This document shows positions 16,126 through 23,287 of a stretch of DNA of 45,795 bases, piece after piece. Position 1 is the stretch's first letter; each line of letters begins with the position of its first letter. The notes under the pieces were generated by a model. That model searched no databases. It was given only the letters and a program-made list of their open reading frames with translations, and had not been told where the DNA came from. The DNA comes from an uncultured Clostridia bacterium. GTDB taxonomy: Bacteria; Bacillota; Clostridia; Oscillospirales; Oscillospiraceae. The position numbers were made by a program, and so were the translations under genes. Where the stretch lies: contig CANBCW010000008.1 of NCBI GenBank assembly GCA_947367115.1, forward strand, positions 1 to 45,795, in the 5' to 3' direction.

Positions 16126-17457
16126 ATGAAGAACCGAAGATTATGGGTGTCCGTCATTGCTGGAATCCTGGCGCTTGCCCTGCTGGCAACGCTGATCGCG
16201 GGCGTTTTGCCCCGGGATGCCAGCGCCGCGTCTTCCAGTGAGCTGAAGAATCAGCTGGAGGATCTGAAGGACGAAAAGGATGCCTTGATGAAGGAAATCG
16301 CTGAGCTGGAGAAGCAGCAGTCCGATAACTTCAACGATATGGAAAGCCTGATCAATCAGAAGGATGTTATTGATCAGCAGGTGGCGTTGCTGTATGCGGA
16401 AATCGCCAATGTCAACAGCCAGATCGCCGCGTACAGTCTGCTCATCGCGGATAAGCAAAAAGAATTGGAGCTTGCGCAGCAGCGTCTGGCAGACCTGAAC
16501 GAGAAGAATAAGGAACGTATCCGGGCTATGGAAGAGGAAGGCGAGCTTTCCTACTGGTCGGTTCTCTTCAAGGCCAACAGCTTCTCCGACCTGCTGGACC
16601 GTCTGAATATGATCAGTGAGATCGCTGCGGCCGATCAGCGCCGCCTGAAGGAAATGAGTGAGGCGGCTGAGGTCGTGGAAAAGGCGCAGGAGGCACTGGT
16701 TGCGGAAAAGGCGGAACTGGAAAAGACCAAGGCGGAGCTGGAAGCAACGCAGGAAGCGCTGGATGCCAAGAACGCCGAAGCCGATAAGCTGCTGATGGAT
16801 CTGGTAGCCGTGTCCGAGGATCTTGAGGCACTGCACAACAAGTTTGAAAAGGACGAGGAAGATTTCCTGGATCAGATCGCGCAGAAGGAGCAGGAATATA
16901 ACGATAAGCTGGAAGAAGAGGCATCGATCCGGGCATCGATACAGGCATCCATTGAGGCATCCATTCAGGAGTCGATTGAGGAATCCCGCCGCCAGGAAGC
17001 GGCTACGGCAACCACCAAGCCCAGCGGCGGCAGCACACCCGGAACCGGCTCTTCCGATAATCCCTCCGGCGCGATCTGGCTGCAGCCCTGTGAGTATACC
17101 CGCGTTACCAGTGCCTTCGGCTACCGCTGGCACCCCGTTACCGGCGAGTGGTCCATGCACAAGGGGGTTGATCTGAACGGCGCGAAGGGCGCTCCCATTT
17201 ACGCCAGCCGCAGCGGCACAGTCACCGTGGCTACCTATCATAAGACTGCCGGCAACTATGTCACCATCAATCATGGAGACGGCTATTCCAGCGTATATAT
17301 GCATATGACTCATTACATAGTCTCGGAAGGGGATTACGTTAAGGCTGGCGAGATCATCGGCTATGTGGGCACCTCCGGGCGTTCCACCGGCTATCACCTG
17401 CACTTTGGTATCTCTTATAAGGGTACCTATGTGAACCCCATGGACTATATCGGTTAA
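16126..17457 (+). CDS. Peptidoglycan hydrolase/activator with coiled coil and M23 domain (PcsB/EnvC-like)
   Basis: A 443-residue secreted protein: signal peptide or anchor (about 7-36), a long coiled coil (about 38-285), a Ser/Gly/Pro-rich linker, and a C-terminal M23 (LytM) domain. The zinc-site motifs are intact: H345-x3-D349 in MHKGVDLN and H424-x-H426 in YHLHFG, so it is probably an active endopeptidase rather than only an activator. Gene order ftsE-ftsX-this gene is the classic arrangement in which FtsEX gates the hydrolase through its coiled coil. The end of the coiled coil carries a four-residue repeat, SI-x-[AE], at about 266-287, encoded by 12 nt units. Confidence 0.93.
   Translation: MKNRRLWVSVIAGILALALLATLIAGVLPRDASAASSSELKNQLEDLKDEKDALMKEIAELEKQQSDNFNDMESLINQKDVIDQQVALLYAEIANVNSQIAAYSLLIADKQKELELAQQRLADLNEKNKERIRAMEEEGELSYWSVLFKANSFSDLLDRLNMISEIAAADQRRLKEMSEAAEVVEKAQEALVAEKAELEKTKAELEATQEALDAKNAEADKLLMDLVAVSEDLEALHNKFEKDEEDFLDQIAQKEQEYNDKLEEEASIRASIQASIEASIQESIEESRRQEAATATTKPSGGSTPGTGSSDNPSGAIWLQPCEYTRVTSAFGYRWHPVTGEWSMHKGVDLNGAKGAPIYASRSGTVTVATYHKTAGNYVTINHGDGYSSVYMHMTHYIVSEGDYVKAGEIIGYVGTSGRSTGYHLHFGISYKGTYVNPMDYIG
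16921..16986 (+). repeat. 12-nt tandem repeat coding for SIxA/SIxE units
   Basis: About five consecutive 12 nt units (GCATCSATNCRG-like) encode the repeated tetrapeptide S-I-x-[AE] in the linker of the M23 protein. The length is prone to slippage and may vary between strains. Confidence 0.7.
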
Positions 17458-17471
17458 GGTTGTTGTACATC

Positions 17472-17501
17472 TTTCCCACAGCTCATCCGGGCTGTGGGAA
17501 A
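17472..17501 (+). other. Intercistronic stem-loop before the S41 protease gene
   Basis: An 11 bp perfect stem (17472-17482 with 17491-17501) followed by ACAATTTATT rather than a clean T run. It is a partial terminator or processing site within the ftsEX cluster. Confidence 0.5.
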
Positions 17502-17523
17502 CAATTTATTCTCGAGGTGTCTT

Positions 17524-18678
17524 ATGAAGAAAACCATTATGCGTCTTTTGTCTTATGTTTTGGTGGCACTGGTAGCTGCCAGCACGACTTGCGCCTGCTT
17601 CCTTTATGCCCAGAAGAATGATACCGGCAAGCTGGAGGAGCTGGAAAGCCTGCTGCTGCAGCGTTTTATTGGTGAAACGGATCAGGATGCGATGGAGGAC
17701 GCGGCGGCATCAGCTATGGTGTCTGCCCTGAATGACCGCTGGAGCTACTATATGACCGCGGAGCAGTATCTGAGCTATCAGGATACCATGTCCAATTCCT
17801 ATGTGGGTGTTGGAATTACCATTCAGGTGCGGGAAGACCGGCAGGGATTTGATATTATTGATGTGACGGCGGGCGGCCCTGCGGAGGAAGCAGGCTTGAT
17901 GGCGGGAGATATCCTGGTGGCGATTGACGATACCGCTACTGTGGAAATGGAGATCAGTGCCACCTCTGCGCTGATTCGCGGAGAAGAGGGAACCACGGTG
18001 AAGCTGACCGTAGACCGGGCAGGGGAACAGCATGCGTTTACGGTGTCCCGAAGAAAATTTCAGACTCCGGTTGCAACCTATGAGATGCTGGAGGGGGATA
18101 TCGGCCTGATTACAATTGAGAACTTTGACAGCCGCTGTGCCGATGAAACCATTGCGGCCATTGAGACCCTGCGGGAGCAGGGGGCTGTGGCACTGATCTT
18201 CGATGTGCGCAATAACCCCGGCGGCTATAAAACGGAGCTGGTGGAAGTGTTGGATTATCTGCTGCCGGAGGGGCCATTGTTCCGTACCGAGGATTACCGG
18301 GGCGTGGAGCAGGTTGACTACTCTGACAGCGCGTATCTGGATATGCCCATGGCTGTGCTGGTGAACCTGAGCTCTTATTCCGCGGCAGAGTTTTTTGCTG
18401 CCGCGCTGGACGAATACGAAGCCGCCGTTGTGGTGGGCGAAAAGACCTACGGTAAGGGCTATTTCCAGAATACCTTCCAGCTCAGCGATGGGTCGGCAGT
18501 TAATCTGTCTGTGGGGAAATATTATACGCCCAACGGAAATTCACTGGCAGGTGTAGGATTGACGCCTGAGGTGGAGATCATCGTGGATGAAGAGACTGCG
18601 GCGAAAATTTTGGCGGGAACACTGCCGCCGGAGGAGGATCCCCAAATAATTGCCGCCATCAATGCCCTAAAATCCTGA
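17524..18678 (+). CDS. S41 family C-terminal processing protease (CtpA/CtpB type)
   Basis: A 384-residue exported serine protease with an N-terminal signal/anchor helix (about 7-30), a PDZ domain (about 92-170, VGVGITIQV to GLMAGDILVAID), and an S41 core. The Ser/Lys dyad is visible: S286 in SSYSAAEFF and K311 in EKTYGKGYFQ, 25 residues apart as the family requires. DVRNNPGG, another S41 hallmark, is at 227-234. Such proteases trim or activate cell-wall and signalling proteins outside the membrane, and their genes often follow ftsEX-PcsB in Firmicutes. The start at 17524 has GAGGTG upstream; the 17494 extension lies in the hairpin region. Confidence 0.93.
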   Translation: MKKTIMRLLSYVLVALVAASTTCACFLYAQKNDTGKLEELESLLLQRFIGETDQDAMEDAAASAMVSALNDRWSYYMTAEQYLSYQDTMSNSYVGVGITIQVREDRQGFDIIDVTAGGPAEEAGLMAGDILVAIDDTATVEMEISATSALIRGEEGTTVKLTVDRAGEQHAFTVSRRKFQTPVATYEMLEGDIGLITIENFDSRCADETIAAIETLREQGAVALIFDVRNNPGGYKTELVEVLDYLLPEGPLFRTEDYRGVEQVDYSDSAYLDMPMAVLVNLSSYSAAEFFAAALDEYEAAVVVGEKTYGKGYFQNTFQLSDGSAVNLSVGKYYTPNGNSLAGVGLTPEVEIIVDEETAAKILAGTLPPEEDPQIIAAINALKS

Positions 18679-18686
18679 TTTTGACC

Positions 18687-18715
18687 TTGACGTGGGGAAG
18701 AAAATCAACTATAAT
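18687..18715 (+). promoter_or_regulatory. Promoter of greA-lysS
   Basis: TTGACG (18687-18692), 17 bp, TATAAT (18710-18715). Confidence 0.8.
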
Positions 18716-18760
18716 TGAACAAGCTATGGAATAAATTGCTTTGAGAAAGGATCCTTCATT

Positions 18761-19237
18761 ATGGCAAAGGAATTTAAGATCACAAGTCTGCGTTTGGCAG
18801 ATCTGGAGAAAGAACTGAACTACCTGAAGACGACTCGTGAGCGTGAGATCGCCGCCATGATCGCCGAGGCTCGCTCCTACGGCGACTTGTCCGAAAACTC
18901 TGAGTATGATGCCGCCAAGAACGAGCAGGCGAAGCTCTACGGCCGCATTGCGGAGATCGAGGATATCCTGTCCCATGCCGTCATCATCGAGGACGAGAAC
19001 GAGGCCAACGGCCGCGTGGGTCTGGGCTGCACCGTCGTTGTCGAGGATGCAAACGGCAGCCAGATCTCCTACCGCATCACCGGCTCTCAGGAAGCCAACC
19101 CCATGGAGCATAAGCTGTCTGACGACTCTCCCTTCGGCCGTGCCATTGTCGGCAAGTCTGCTGGTGAGACTTTCGTTGTCAATGCTCCCAACGGCGCTTA
19201 CACCATGAAGGTCGTCAGCGTCTCTCGTGAGGGTTAA
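18761..19237 (+). CDS. greA: Transcription elongation factor GreA
   Basis: A 158-residue protein, the normal GreA size. The N-terminal coiled coil reaches into the RNA polymerase secondary channel and carries the acidic tip motif GDLSENSEY, needed for cleavage of backtracked transcripts. The C-terminal FKBP-like domain contains GLGCTVVVED and the ending SPFGRAIVGKSAGE. The gene is 3 nt from lysS with a shared promoter, a frequent arrangement in Clostridia. Confidence 0.96.
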   Translation: MAKEFKITSLRLADLEKELNYLKTTREREIAAMIAEARSYGDLSENSEYDAAKNEQAKLYGRIAEIEDILSHAVIIEDENEANGRVGLGCTVVVEDANGSQISYRITGSQEANPMEHKLSDDSPFGRAIVGKSAGETFVVNAPNGAYTMKVVSVSREG

Positions 19238-19240
19238 GTC

Positions 19241-20737
19241 ATGGCAAAGTTCGTACCCCAGGCTGAACTGCCTGTTTCCGAGCAGGCCCAGATCCGCCGC
19301 GACAAGCTGGCGGCGCTGCAGGCCGAGGGCCGTGACCCCTTTGAGATCACCAAGTTTGATTTTAATGCCGATTCTGCCGCCATCAAGGCCGATTATGAGG
19401 GCTATGAGGGGAAGATCGTCCGGGTCGCTGGCCGTATGATGAGTAAGCGCGGACAGGGCAAGGTCATGTTCTGCGACCTGCAGGACTCCACCGGCCGCAT
19501 TCAGCTCTTTGTTAAGATCGATGAGATGGGCGAGGAAGAATATAACCGGTTCAAGAAGAACGATATCGGTGATATTCTGGGCTGTGAGGGCGAGGTCTTC
19601 AAGACCAAGACCGGCGAGATCTCCATCCGCACCAAGTCCGTCATTTTGCTGAGCAAGTCCCTGCTGCCCCTGCCGGAGAAGTTCCACGGCCTGACCGATA
19701 AGGAGATCCGTTTCCGTCAGCGCTATGTGGATCTGATGGTCAACCCTGAGGTTAAGCAGAACTTCATCATCCGCTCCAAGTTCATCAAGCACCTGCGCAA
19801 CTATCTGGACAGCATGGGCTACATTGAAGTGGAGACCCCGGTTCTGAATACCATCGCTGGCGGCGCTGCGGCTCGTCCCTTCATTACCCATCACAACACC
19901 CTGGACATTGATATGTACATGCGCATCGCTACAGAGCTGCCCCTGAAGCGGCTGATCGTGGGCGGTATGGATCGGGTCTATGAGGTTGGCCGGATCTTCC
20001 GCAATGAGGGCATGGATCCTAAGCATAACCCGGAGTTCACCACCGTGGAGCTGTATCAGGCCTACGCCGATTTCCATGACATGATGGACATTGCGGAAGG
20101 CGTTTACACCACCTTTGCTCAGGAGGTTCTGGGCACTTACGAGCTGGAGTGGATGGGCGAAAAGATCGACCTGACCCCCGGCTGGCCTCGCATGACCATG
20201 GTGGAGGCTGTTAAGAAGTACGTGGGTATTGATTTTGACGCCATTTCTGACGATGCTGAGGCTGTTGCCGCCGCGAAGGCCGTGGGCGTGGAGCTGGCGG
20301 ACGCTGCCGAAAAGACCTGGGGCAACGCTCTGTATGCTTGCTTCGATCAGAGAGTGGAGGAGCATCTGATCCAGCCTACCTTTATCACCATGTATCCTGT
20401 GGAAGTCTCCCCCCTGACAAAGAAGTCTCCTGCCGATCCCCGGCTGACCGAGCGCTTCGAGTTCTTCATCAACCGCAGTGAGATGGGCAACGCCTACTCC
20501 GAGCTGAACGATCCCATCGATCAGAGAGAGCGGTTTATGAAGCAGGCTGAGCAGCGGGAGCGTGGCGACGACGAGACGGAGATGCTGGACGAGGATTTCC
20601 TCAACGCCCTGGAATACGGCATGCCCCCCACGGGCGGCATGGGCATGGGCATTGACCGTGCGGTCATGCTCTTTACCGGCGCTGACACCATCCGCGAGGT
20701 CATCCTGTTCCCAACGATGAAGCCCATGGGCGAGTAA
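19241..20737 (+). CDS. lysS: Lysyl-tRNA synthetase, class II
   Basis: A 498-residue cytoplasmic enzyme that charges tRNA-Lys. The N-terminal OB-fold (about 55-150, VRVAGRMMSKRGQGKVMFCDL) binds the anticodon. The class II core follows, with motif 1 around YIEVETPVLN, motif 2 RIFRNEGMDPKHNPEFTTVE and motif 3 GMGMGIDRAVML. Length and domain order are normal. It is downstream of greA and ends at a terminator. Confidence 0.97.
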   Translation: MAKFVPQAELPVSEQAQIRRDKLAALQAEGRDPFEITKFDFNADSAAIKADYEGYEGKIVRVAGRMMSKRGQGKVMFCDLQDSTGRIQLFVKIDEMGEEEYNRFKKNDIGDILGCEGEVFKTKTGEISIRTKSVILLSKSLLPLPEKFHGLTDKEIRFRQRYVDLMVNPEVKQNFIIRSKFIKHLRNYLDSMGYIEVETPVLNTIAGGAAARPFITHHNTLDIDMYMRIATELPLKRLIVGGMDRVYEVGRIFRNEGMDPKHNPEFTTVELYQAYADFHDMMDIAEGVYTTFAQEVLGTYELEWMGEKIDLTPGWPRMTMVEAVKKYVGIDFDAISDDAEAVAAAKAVGVELADAAEKTWGNALYACFDQRVEEHLIQPTFITMYPVEVSPLTKKSPADPRLTERFEFFINRSEMGNAYSELNDPIDQRERFMKQAEQRERGDDETEMLDEDFLNALEYGMPPTGGMGMGIDRAVMLFTGADTIREVILFPTMKPMGE

Positions 20738-20750
20738 ACCCTCAAAAAAC

Positions 20751-20780
20751 CGCCTAAACCGTAAGCATTTGGGCGTTTTT
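20751..20780 (+). terminator. Terminator after lysS
   Basis: An 8 bp stem (20751-20758 with 20768-20775, including one G-U-type pair) followed by TTTTT. Confidence 0.75.
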
Positions 20781-20824
20781 ACGTGAGCGCAAGCGTTGTG
20801 AATACCAATTTACCCAAAATGTAG

Positions 20825-20859
20825 AAGAAAGTGCTGTCCGAGAACAGCACTTTCTTTTT
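20825..20859 (+). terminator. Second terminator downstream of lysS
   Basis: A 13 bp stem (20825-20837 with 20844-20856) and a T run, in tandem with the first terminator. Confidence 0.8.
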
Positions 20860-20871
20860 GCTTTGGGGCAT

Positions 20872-20905
20872 AAAACATCCCCCGAGGGCAATGTGCCATC
20901 GGGGG
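20872..20905 (-). terminator. Terminator of the XRE regulator gene
   Basis: On the minus strand a CCCCCGA/TCGGGGG stem (20879-20885 with 20899-20905) with an inner GGCA/TGCC pair is followed by a short TTTT. Confidence 0.65.
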
Positions 20906-20914
20906 AGAAGTGAC

Positions 20915-21157
20915 TTATTTGATTTCCTGCTCTAAGCCTTTGAACAGATCAGAATGGAAAAATTCGTCGATCGTGATACCCAGACCATCGCAAAGCTTCT
21001 TGATGGTGGAGACGGTTGCACTATTATTACGTCCGCTGACGATGTTATTCACAGTTGATTGTGTTACGCCGCTGATGCTGCTCAATTTGTTGAATGAGAT
21101 ATTGCGTTCTTGGCAAAGCGCGATAATTCTTTGGCGTACAGCTTCTCCTACGGTCAT
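20915..21157 (-). CDS. Small XRE/Cro-CI type DNA-binding protein
   Basis: An 80-residue protein that is almost entirely an HTH_3/XRE domain: RQRIIALCQERNISFNKLSS, then GVTQSTVNNIVSGRNN as recognition helix region, and LCDGLGITIDEFF at the end. The start ATG at 21157 is preceded by AGAGGTG; a GTG nine bases upstream would overlap this ribosome site. It is transcribed away from the SLOG-like gene, with a 33 bp dyad between them that is a natural operator candidate. Unlike a phage repressor it has no phage genes near it. Confidence 0.88.
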   Translation of the reverse strand: MTVGEAVRQRIIALCQERNISFNKLSSISGVTQSTVNNIVSGRNNSATVSTIKKLCDGLGITIDEFFHSDLFKGLEQEIK

Positions 21158-21196
21158 GGGTATCACCTCTTTTATGTAGATAATACAATTTGGCTC

Positions 21197-21226
21197 TTGA
21201 AAAGATTACCCCTTTTGAGTTAAAAT
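21197..21226 (+). promoter_or_regulatory. Putative promoter of the SLOG-like gene
   Basis: TTGAAA (21197-21202), an 18 bp spacer, TAAAAT (21221-21226). The -10 box lies inside the 15 bp dyad, so a protein on the dyad would block it. Confidence 0.5.
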
Positions 21227-21240
21227 AACTCAAAAGGGGT
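21208..21240. promoter_or_regulatory. Perfect 15 bp inverted repeat between divergent genes
   Basis: ACCCCTTTTGAGTTA (21208-21222) is perfectly repeated in inverse at 21226-21240 around AAA. It covers the -10 region of the rightward gene and includes its AGGGGTG ribosome site. It could be the operator of the XRE protein, or an RNA hairpin hiding the ribosome site if transcription starts farther upstream. Confidence 0.75.
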
Positions 21241-21247
21241 GAAAATA

Positions 21248-21682
21248 ATGGTATGCACATTTTTCGGGCACAGTGAATGTTACGGTCTGGATGCGGACAT
21301 TCTTTTGAATGCGATTGAACATCTAATCAATCAGGGCGTAGATAATTTCTATGTAGGAAATCATGGACAGTTTGATGGCATGGTGCATGGCTGTCTGAAA
21401 CAGCTTCGTGCTGTTTATCCCCACATCCGGTATGCCGTGGTGTTGGCTTATCTGCCTGGGGAGAAGCGGGGGCTTGAGGCTCTGCCCGATACAGTATTCC
21501 CGGAGGGGGTTGAGGTGGGGGCGCCCAGGTTCGCCATTGAGCGGAGGAACAGGTGGATGCTTGACGCATCGGACTATTGCCTGTGCTATATCAACCACAC
21601 CTGGGGCGGTGCGTACAAATTTGCCCGGATGGCAAAAAGACGAGGGCTGACTGTTATCAATATGGGCAGCGCGGATCTCTGA
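21248..21682 (+). CDS. SLOG/DUF1273-like hypothetical protein
   Basis: A 144-residue soluble protein. It starts MVCTFFGHSECYG and contains FYVGNHGQFDGMV, YAVVLAYLPG, RFAIERRNRWML and GGAYKFARMAKRRGLTVINM. This pattern of an N-terminal beta strand plus FFGH, a central GN-x-G-x-FD motif and a C-terminal GGA motif fits the SLOG/YpsA-like Rossmann superfamily, thought to bind nucleotides or related ligands. No enzymatic role can be assigned. The ATG at 21248 is preferred over GTG at 21239 because AGGGGTG lies 8 nt upstream. Confidence 0.75.
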   Translation: MVCTFFGHSECYGLDADILLNAIEHLINQGVDNFYVGNHGQFDGMVHGCLKQLRAVYPHIRYAVVLAYLPGEKRGLEALPDTVFPEGVEVGAPRFAIERRNRWMLDASDYCLCYINHTWGGAYKFARMAKRRGLTVINMGSADL

Positions 21683-21706
21683 GATCGTGGCTTAAACGGA
21701 AATATC

Positions 21707-21747
21707 AAAAGGGTCTGCCGTGCGGTTTGTGCGGCAGACCCTTTTTT
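21707..21747 (+). terminator. Terminator after the SLOG-like gene
   Basis: A 12 bp or longer stem (21709-21720 with 21732-21743) followed by TTTTTT. Confidence 0.85.
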
Positions 21748-21835
21748 AATAAAACGCAAACATTTTATAAGCATTTTGGAAAATTTACCGTATTAGAATA
21801 TGGCCATAAATCAAAAACAAAGGAGATAAAATCGT

Positions 21836-22120
21836 ATGAGCAACAGAGAACTGGAAATGAAGGCGCGGGAGCATGATATGTCCGATGCTACCCCCGAGGC
21901 TATCGCGCAGACCGCCGTAGCTACGGAAAAGGTCATTGAGAACGCTGTGGTCAGTGGCTACAAGAAGATCGAGGATGCTGTGGTTGGCGGTTATAAGAAG
22001 ATCGAGACCGGTGTGGTGGAAGGCTTCGGCAAGGTCACCGATAAGTGCGTCGAGGTGCTGTTCGCCAGGGAAGGCGAGAGCGTCGAGGATGCCAAGAAAA
22101 GATTGTCCGGTAAGGAGTAA
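21836..22120 (+). CDS. Small helical protein of unknown function with GYKKIE repeats
   Basis: A 94-residue acidic/basic protein behind AGGAG. The middle (about 36-65) repeats a unit of roughly 12 residues: V-x-GYKKIEDAVV, GGYKKIETGVV, EGFGKVTDKCV. Such heptad/undecad-like repeats form amphipathic helices that can lie on membranes or form coiled coils. There is no signal peptide or transmembrane segment. It is the first of four small genes leading into two ABC exporters. I do not recognise a family. Confidence 0.75.
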   Translation: MSNRELEMKAREHDMSDATPEAIAQTAVATEKVIENAVVSGYKKIEDAVVGGYKKIETGVVEGFGKVTDKCVEVLFAREGESVEDAKKRLSGKE

Positions 22121-22131
22121 TCTTCTCACCC

Positions 22132-22509
22132 ATGAATAACGAGAACTCATTTCAGTACACCTACAGCGCCCCGGAAAATCAGGAGGTGCTGAATATCCGC
22201 AAAAAATATCTGCCCCAGGAGGAAAGCAAGCTGGATGAATTGAAGCGGCTGGATAATCTGGTGCAGACCTCCGGCACGCTGGAATCCCTGTGCGCAGGGC
22301 TGGGGGGCAGCATGATCTTCGGCCTTGGAATGTGTCTGGCTATGGAGGTCATCGGTCATATGAGGTGGCTGGGAATCCTGTTGGGGCTTGCCGGTATGTT
22401 CGGTATCATTGCTGCGTATCCACTATATCGCAAGTTCTTTGCGAAAGCCAAGGCACAGTATGCACCCCGGATCCTGGAGCTGACCGCAGAACTGACGAGG
22501 CAGAATTAA
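22132..22509 (+). CDS. Small two-TM membrane protein, paralogue of the 22593-22958 product
   Basis: A 125-residue protein: a charged N-terminal region with IRKKYLPQEESKLDELKRLD, two hydrophobic helices (about 53-73 and 79-98), and a charged C-terminal helix. The soluble helices probably lie in the cytoplasm with a short outside turn. It shares the order LDELKRLD, two TMs, YPLYRKFF and YAPRILEL with the next gene, so the two are tandem paralogues. Automatic pipelines sometimes give such proteins an enzyme name, but I see no catalytic motif. It is 12 nt after the previous gene. Confidence 0.78.
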   Translation: MNNENSFQYTYSAPENQEVLNIRKKYLPQEESKLDELKRLDNLVQTSGTLESLCAGLGGSMIFGLGMCLAMEVIGHMRWLGILLGLAGMFGIIAAYPLYRKFFAKAKAQYAPRILELTAELTRQN

Positions 22510-22592
22510 GAAAACTCAAACATTTTCCAAATCAATTTCAAATAACGGTGCGGTACCATGCGCACATAAAATCTATGAAAGAGGTAAGTTGT

Positions 22593-22958
22593 ATGTCTAA
22601 TAACGATCAGGAATTTTTGGTGCAGAAGATCCGCACTCAGTACACCGAGAAGGAACACACTGAGCTGGACGCTCTGAAGGAGCTGGATGCTAAGGTCAAG
22701 CGGCCTGCCAATGTGTTCGCCTACACCTTTGGCACGATCAGCGCCATTATTATGGGCTGCGGCATGAGCCTTGTTATGACGGACATCGGCTCGATGATCG
22801 GCATGAACGATTCCATGCTGCCCGGCATTGTCATCGGCGTTGTCGGCATGCTGCTGGCAATCGTCAACTATCCCATGTATAAGGGCATCATGAACGCCCG
22901 GAAGAAAAAGTATGCTCCTGAGATCATGAAGCTCAGCGATAAGATCATGAAAGGCTAA
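22593..22958 (+). CDS. Small two-TM membrane protein, second paralogue
   Basis: A 121-residue protein beginning MSNNDQEFLVQKIRTQYTEK. It parallels the preceding product (HTELDALKELD, two TMs, YPMYKGIM, KKYAPEIMKLSDKI). The start at 22593 has GAGGTAAG upstream; the open frame extends back into the previous gene but only as a shadow. It is part of the small-protein run that precedes the ABC exporters. Function is unknown. Confidence 0.8.
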   Translation: MSNNDQEFLVQKIRTQYTEKEHTELDALKELDAKVKRPANVFAYTFGTISAIIMGCGMSLVMTDIGSMIGMNDSMLPGIVIGVVGMLLAIVNYPMYKGIMNARKKKYAPEIMKLSDKIMKG

Positions 22959-22969
22959 GGTGGAGAAAT

Positions 22970-23224
22970 ATGGGTATCGTTTCCTTTTTCAAGAATGCGT
23001 TTTCTGATATGGGCAAGAGCGCCAAAGCCCAGCATGAGGTTGACAAGGCTCAGTTTGAAGCCACCAAGGCGGAGTCCAAGGCGCAGTGGGAGGAAGCCAA
23101 GATGACTCCCGCGGGTCGCCAGGCAAAGATGCAGGATGAGCGCAACGCACAGATCAAAGAGGCCAAGGAGCGCACCGCTGCTGCCAAGGAGCGTATCGAT
23201 TTGGCAAAGACCAGGCAGAAGTAA
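22970..23224 (+). CDS. Small charged helical protein of unknown function
   Basis: An 84-residue protein, Lys/Glu/Ala-rich and almost wholly helical (AQHEVDKAQFEATKAESKAQ, then WEEAK). A short amphipathic N-terminus, MGIVSFFKNAFSDMGKS, could dock on a membrane. GGTGGAG lies directly upstream. It is followed by a hairpin that separates it from the ABC genes. I do not recognise a family. Confidence 0.75.
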   Translation: MGIVSFFKNAFSDMGKSAKAQHEVDKAQFEATKAESKAQWEEAKMTPAGRQAKMQDERNAQIKEAKERTAAAKERIDLAKTRQK

Positions 23225-23226
23225 AT

Positions 23227-23256
23227 AAATAGCGGGAGTTTTCGCTCCCGCTATTT
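23227..23256 (+). terminator. Stem-loop between the small-protein genes and the ABC genes
   Basis: A perfect 12 bp stem (23227-23238 with 23245-23256), loop TTTTCG and only TTT at the end. It probably terminates partially, so the ABC genes may be expressed at a lower level from the same message. Confidence 0.6.
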
Positions 23257-23287
23257 CCCGTTCTATCAAACAAAGGAGATTAGGCAA

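Noticed and set aside
18659..20365. 568-codon minus-strand frame across greA and lysS
   Set aside because: It is fully antisense to two well-recognised housekeeping genes and has no motif or ribosome site.
20915..21682. XRE protein plus SLOG-like gene as a prophage remnant
   Set aside because: There are no integrase, capsid, holin or attachment repeats nearby, and housekeeping genes flank one side.
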